Source: Spirogloea muscicola
Taxonomy: Eukaryota; Streptophyta; Zygnematophyceae; Spirogloeales; Spirogloeaceae
NCBI GenBank assembly: GCA_009602725.1
Contig: WELB01000166.1
Span: forward strand, 88,440 to 117,053
DNA length: 28,614 nt
Direction: 5' to 3'
Below are positions 25,793-28,614 of this stretch, piece by piece (within the stretch, counting starts at the first letter, position 1; each line of letters begins with the position of its first letter). Under the pieces are notes generated by a model, which searched no databases, was not told where the DNA came from, and saw only the letters and a list, made by a program, of their open reading frames with translations. The translations under genes and the position numbers were made by a program.

Positions 25793-28614
25793 TCACGATG
25801 AGCTGGGTGGACGTAGTTGCTGGTGCGGCTTGGGGAAGAGGAGTGGGTGCTGCAACGGCTGCATTGTCTGCTCGGTGGGGAGATGCTGGAGGTCTGGGAG
25901 GGCCTGCAGTTGGAAGTCCAGGTGGGGGCTCAGCTGCAGCAGGTTCCCGGGCTCCCATATGAGCATCGATGGGCTGCACAACATCGTCGCCAGGCCTGGC
26001 GACGGCGATCCATCCAGCAGCGTGAAGGCTGAGCCAGGGAGCCCTGCGCCGCTGCCGTTGCCGCCTTCGGCCAGCCCTTGCTGGGCGAGGAGCTGGGACT
26101 CCAGGGAGCTGGGAGGCACTGCAACGGAGATGCCCTCTCTGTCGTGAGTCCGCTGCTGGTACAGGCTCATCGGTGTTGCCGCCTGCGAGCTCTCCGCCGC
26201 CCTGCCGGGCTGGGCCGTCGTGGGGGTCGAGGAGCTGCTGACGCTGCCGGACGACGGGCATGGCCAGGTAGCGCTTCGCGGCGTCGTGATGGCCTCCAGC
26301 TCTTCGAGCCGGTAGTTCCCCACGAGCAGTGGCAGCGGCGGAGGCATCGGCAGCACTGGCCCGGCTGCCGGCAGCATTGGCGATGGCGCTGGGCTCATCG
26401 GACTGCGGGTGCTCAGGTAGTTCAGGAGGTGCGATGACCAGCTTAGCTCCTGGAGGCTGCCCTCAAGAAGGTGCTCAGGGCTCGTCGGCGTCGCCTGCCA
26501 GGCAGTGCCGCTCATGGGCTCCCACACATGCTGCGTCGGGCCCGTCGGGAGCTGCTGTGGAGGTCGGGACTGCTGGGGCTGCTGTGCACTGACGGGCTTC
26601 CACATTGCTGCAGCTAGCACTCCACTGCGCAGCCACGGCAGGTTTGTTAAGAAGCCTGCAGTTTTCGGGTGCCATTATTGGACTGTGGATCCGAAGCACC
26701 GATCACTATATAGCAGAGGATAGCTCGTCCTACATAACCTGGCTTTTAGCTGAGGGGTAGCAAAGGGCAGGCTCGTATCTCGTTTTATAATATCAATGCA
26801 TGCGACACTATCATGTGATATGAGCACAGAATGCAAAGCTCTGCCTACTGCAGGCATCAATGGAAAGCAGAGGAAGTCAGGATCGAGCAAAGCGTAGGCA
26901 GTTAATGGCACCTGCCAGACCCTTGGACATTGCTGGAGGGCAGAGGAGGAGGCGCTAGCGACCCTGCAGAAGGTGTTGCCGCCATGGAGGGGGGTATCAG
27001 CCCTGTATGAGGACCGGAGAGGCGCCTCGCCACCAAGTATGGTTGGGAGTTGAAGCTGGGAGTCCCCTCTTGGAGGTAGCGGGGACTGGGCCCCTCGAGC
27101 TGCGGGAAGACCAGCTCCGAGCCCTCGTCGTGTTGCTGCAGGCTACTCGTGGGGGCAGGAGTAAAGGCTCTCGCAAGGCCCTGCTGCAAGCTTGTCGCGG
27201 CCACTGCTGCAGAAGAAGTGCCACTCCTGTGGTGGTGGTGATGGACCGAATGTGAGAAGGCGGCTCGCTGCAGCAGGCCACCGGCGAGAGGGGTCTCCGG
27301 CAGAGGCAGGCCTGGCGTAGCCAAAGCTTGCTGCTGCTTGGCGCTGGCCTGCTGAGCAGCCTGCCGGGCAGCGCGCTTGCAGTACGAGTTCCAGAAGTTC
27401 TTGATCGTGTTGTCGGATCGACCAGGTAGGCTACGCGCTATTTCTGCCCACTTGTTGCCGTACTCTTTCTGCGGTCCCACAGCCCACTTGAGTGATTAGT
27501 CTCCAATAGAGACAAGGAGCCATTCAAACGGCTGGTCCAGGAGCTAGACGTCCCGCATGCGGCTGCGCTTACCACAAGCTCAACGCACAGCAGCTGTGCA
27601 GCGTAAGGTAGAGTAGGCTGTAATTTCATTTTGGGCGCCCAAGGGGATTCGGTGGGTGCGGAGGAAGCAAACCTGGAGTTCGATAACAACTTGCTGCTCC
27701 GTCAAGTCCAGCGGTCCGTTTTTCACTTTTGAGCTCAGGTGTTTCACAAACCGAAGGCGGCAACTTTTCCCGCTCCTGCACCGCACATATCATTCTCTGT
27801 TCAGGATGTCTCTGCAGTACACTAGCAGATCCGCTAGCTCTTTGCTCATCATCAAGAATGTTCAAGAGAGAAGATTGATGCTTGTCATTGACGCACGGTA
27901 CTGTCTTGCGACAGTGAGGACCAAGCTGCCCAGTATGTCCCACTCCTGTGTTCTACGACAGTAGAACACAGCACGCTTATGTGGACCAGGGCAATCAGAA
28001 AGTTCAACAACTTGCTTTGCACACTGGAAGCTCACTGCACCTCGGCTGCCAACTAATTGAAGCTACAAAACTCGCAAAAGACCAGCTTTGTACAAAGCTG
28101 GAGCAGCCGTCAGGGTAGGCTCCCAAGTCCACCCACAGCGCTCGAGTGCCAATGCCTTCAGGGCACTTAGGCCCGCCCCAAGCAACCTGGTTCAGAAAGC
28201 GGTGGCCGCTTACCTCCGCAGGCCAGACTTGATGGCGATGGTGGACCAGTTGCCATCCTTGTGCACGCTTACGGTCTGCGCCAGGAGATCGTCCTCCTCG
28301 GGCGTCCACAGACCCTGTCACCATTGCGTCACCGCCCGCGGCCATGCGTACGCTTATCAAGCGGACGGTGTCGAGCCCGCTGAGCAGTGCGGCATTGCAA
28401 GCGGCCGAGCGCCACTGTGAGGCAGTGGGCTGGGAGGGTGCTGCTGGCGACGGGTGAGCGCACGCACCTTCTTGAGGCCGTCGCTGCCGTCGGACCGCGT
28501 GGCATGGCTGTCGTCCGCGCCGCTGCAGCTGGACAGCCCCGGCGACGGCGAGGCCTCCGCGGATGCGGAGGGAACGCGGAGGCGGCCGGGCGCAGGGCCG
28601 GGGCCGCCGCCGCC
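25793..28614 (-). CDS. R2R3-MYB transcription factor, 5' end beyond the window
   Basis: R2R3-MYB proteins bind DNA through two helix-turn-helix repeats and regulate transcription in plants and algae. Predicted exons (minus): window edge 28614-28468, 28314-28214, 27775-27673, 27468-26912, 26624-25793; phases agree and give 579 visible residues. R2: [42 protein letters not shown], with the third aromatic position Phe. R3: [36 protein letters not shown] and [11 protein letters not shown]. The first aromatic of R3 appears to be Leu. The intron after SGLR interrupts R2 and the next falls in the middle of R3. Upstream is a Ser/Asp-rich leader ending DGLKK. The C-terminal 400-odd residues are Gln/Pro/Ser-rich, with Ala and His runs, as expected of an activation region. 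No bHLH-interaction motif was seen. The start codon is not in the window. Confidence 0.9.
27946..27971. repeat. Perfect inverted repeat, 11-bp arms, 4-base loop
   Basis: CTGTGTTCTAC-GACA-GTAGAACACAG within the 27776-28213 intron of the MYB gene. Confidence 0.8.
28082..28101. repeat. Perfect 20-bp palindrome
   Basis: CCAGCTTTGTACAAAGCTGG is its own reverse complement and lies in the same MYB intron, about 110 bases from the hairpin at 27946-27971. It could be a binding site for a dimeric protein or chance. Confidence 0.75.

Noticed and set aside
28082-28101. Palindrome with CAGCTTTGTACAAAG, resembling recombination att-site cores used in cloning vectors
   Set aside because: It lies in normal intron sequence, is a perfect palindrome unlike those sites, and no vector sequence flanks it.

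Overview
This window is nuclear DNA from a eukaryote, most likely a chlorophyte green alga (Trebouxiophyceae-like). The coding sequence is GC-rich and broken by many GT-AG introns. The left edge carries degenerate CCCTAAA (plant/algal type) telomere motifs. The gene content is plant-algal: a plant-type mitochondrial uncoupling protein, an R2R3-MYB factor, a RAP-domain organelle RNA-binding type protein, an SMP-C2 synaptotagmin-like protein, TRAPPC1, a DUF900-type alpha/beta hydrolase and a membrane J-domain protein. I rebuilt exon structures by hand from reading frame, splice phase and family conservation. They are predictions, but for most genes every internal exon junction is phase-consistent.

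Layout, left to right. 1-130: degenerate telomere-like repeats. 131-1809: no convincing gene. 2374-6883 (-): SMP-C2-coiled-coil tether protein, possibly extending to 1810 at the 3' end and towards about 7341 at the 5' end. 7530-8723 (+): TRAPPC1/Bet5, complete in four exons, divergent from the tether gene. 9409-13030 (-): alpha/beta hydrolase with a long N-terminal extension. 13031-14830: CGG/CCG tracts, then a repeat-rich block with hairpin motifs. 14831-17260 (-): RAP-domain protein running into a 531-base N gap (17261-17791). 17792-20400 (+): membrane protein with a C-terminal J domain, emerging from the other side of the gap. 20401-22400: intergenic, with two diverged tandem repeats and more of the hairpin family. 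22411-22737 (-): doubtful small ORF. About 22935-25198 (+): mitochondrial uncoupling protein. 25793 to beyond 28614 (-): R2R3-MYB, cut by the right window edge.

The genes do not form a pathway; this is an ordinary stretch of algal housekeeping and regulatory genes. Two gene pairs are head-to-head (tether/TRAPPC1 and RAP/J-domain) and probably share promoters. No operon, CRISPR array or intact transposon was seen. The most interesting features are non-coding: telomere-like motifs inside several introns, a perfect 17-bp intronic inverted repeat, a tandem repeat whose internal hairpin keeps pairing through a compensatory change, and a small dispersed hairpin repeat family in two intergenic regions.
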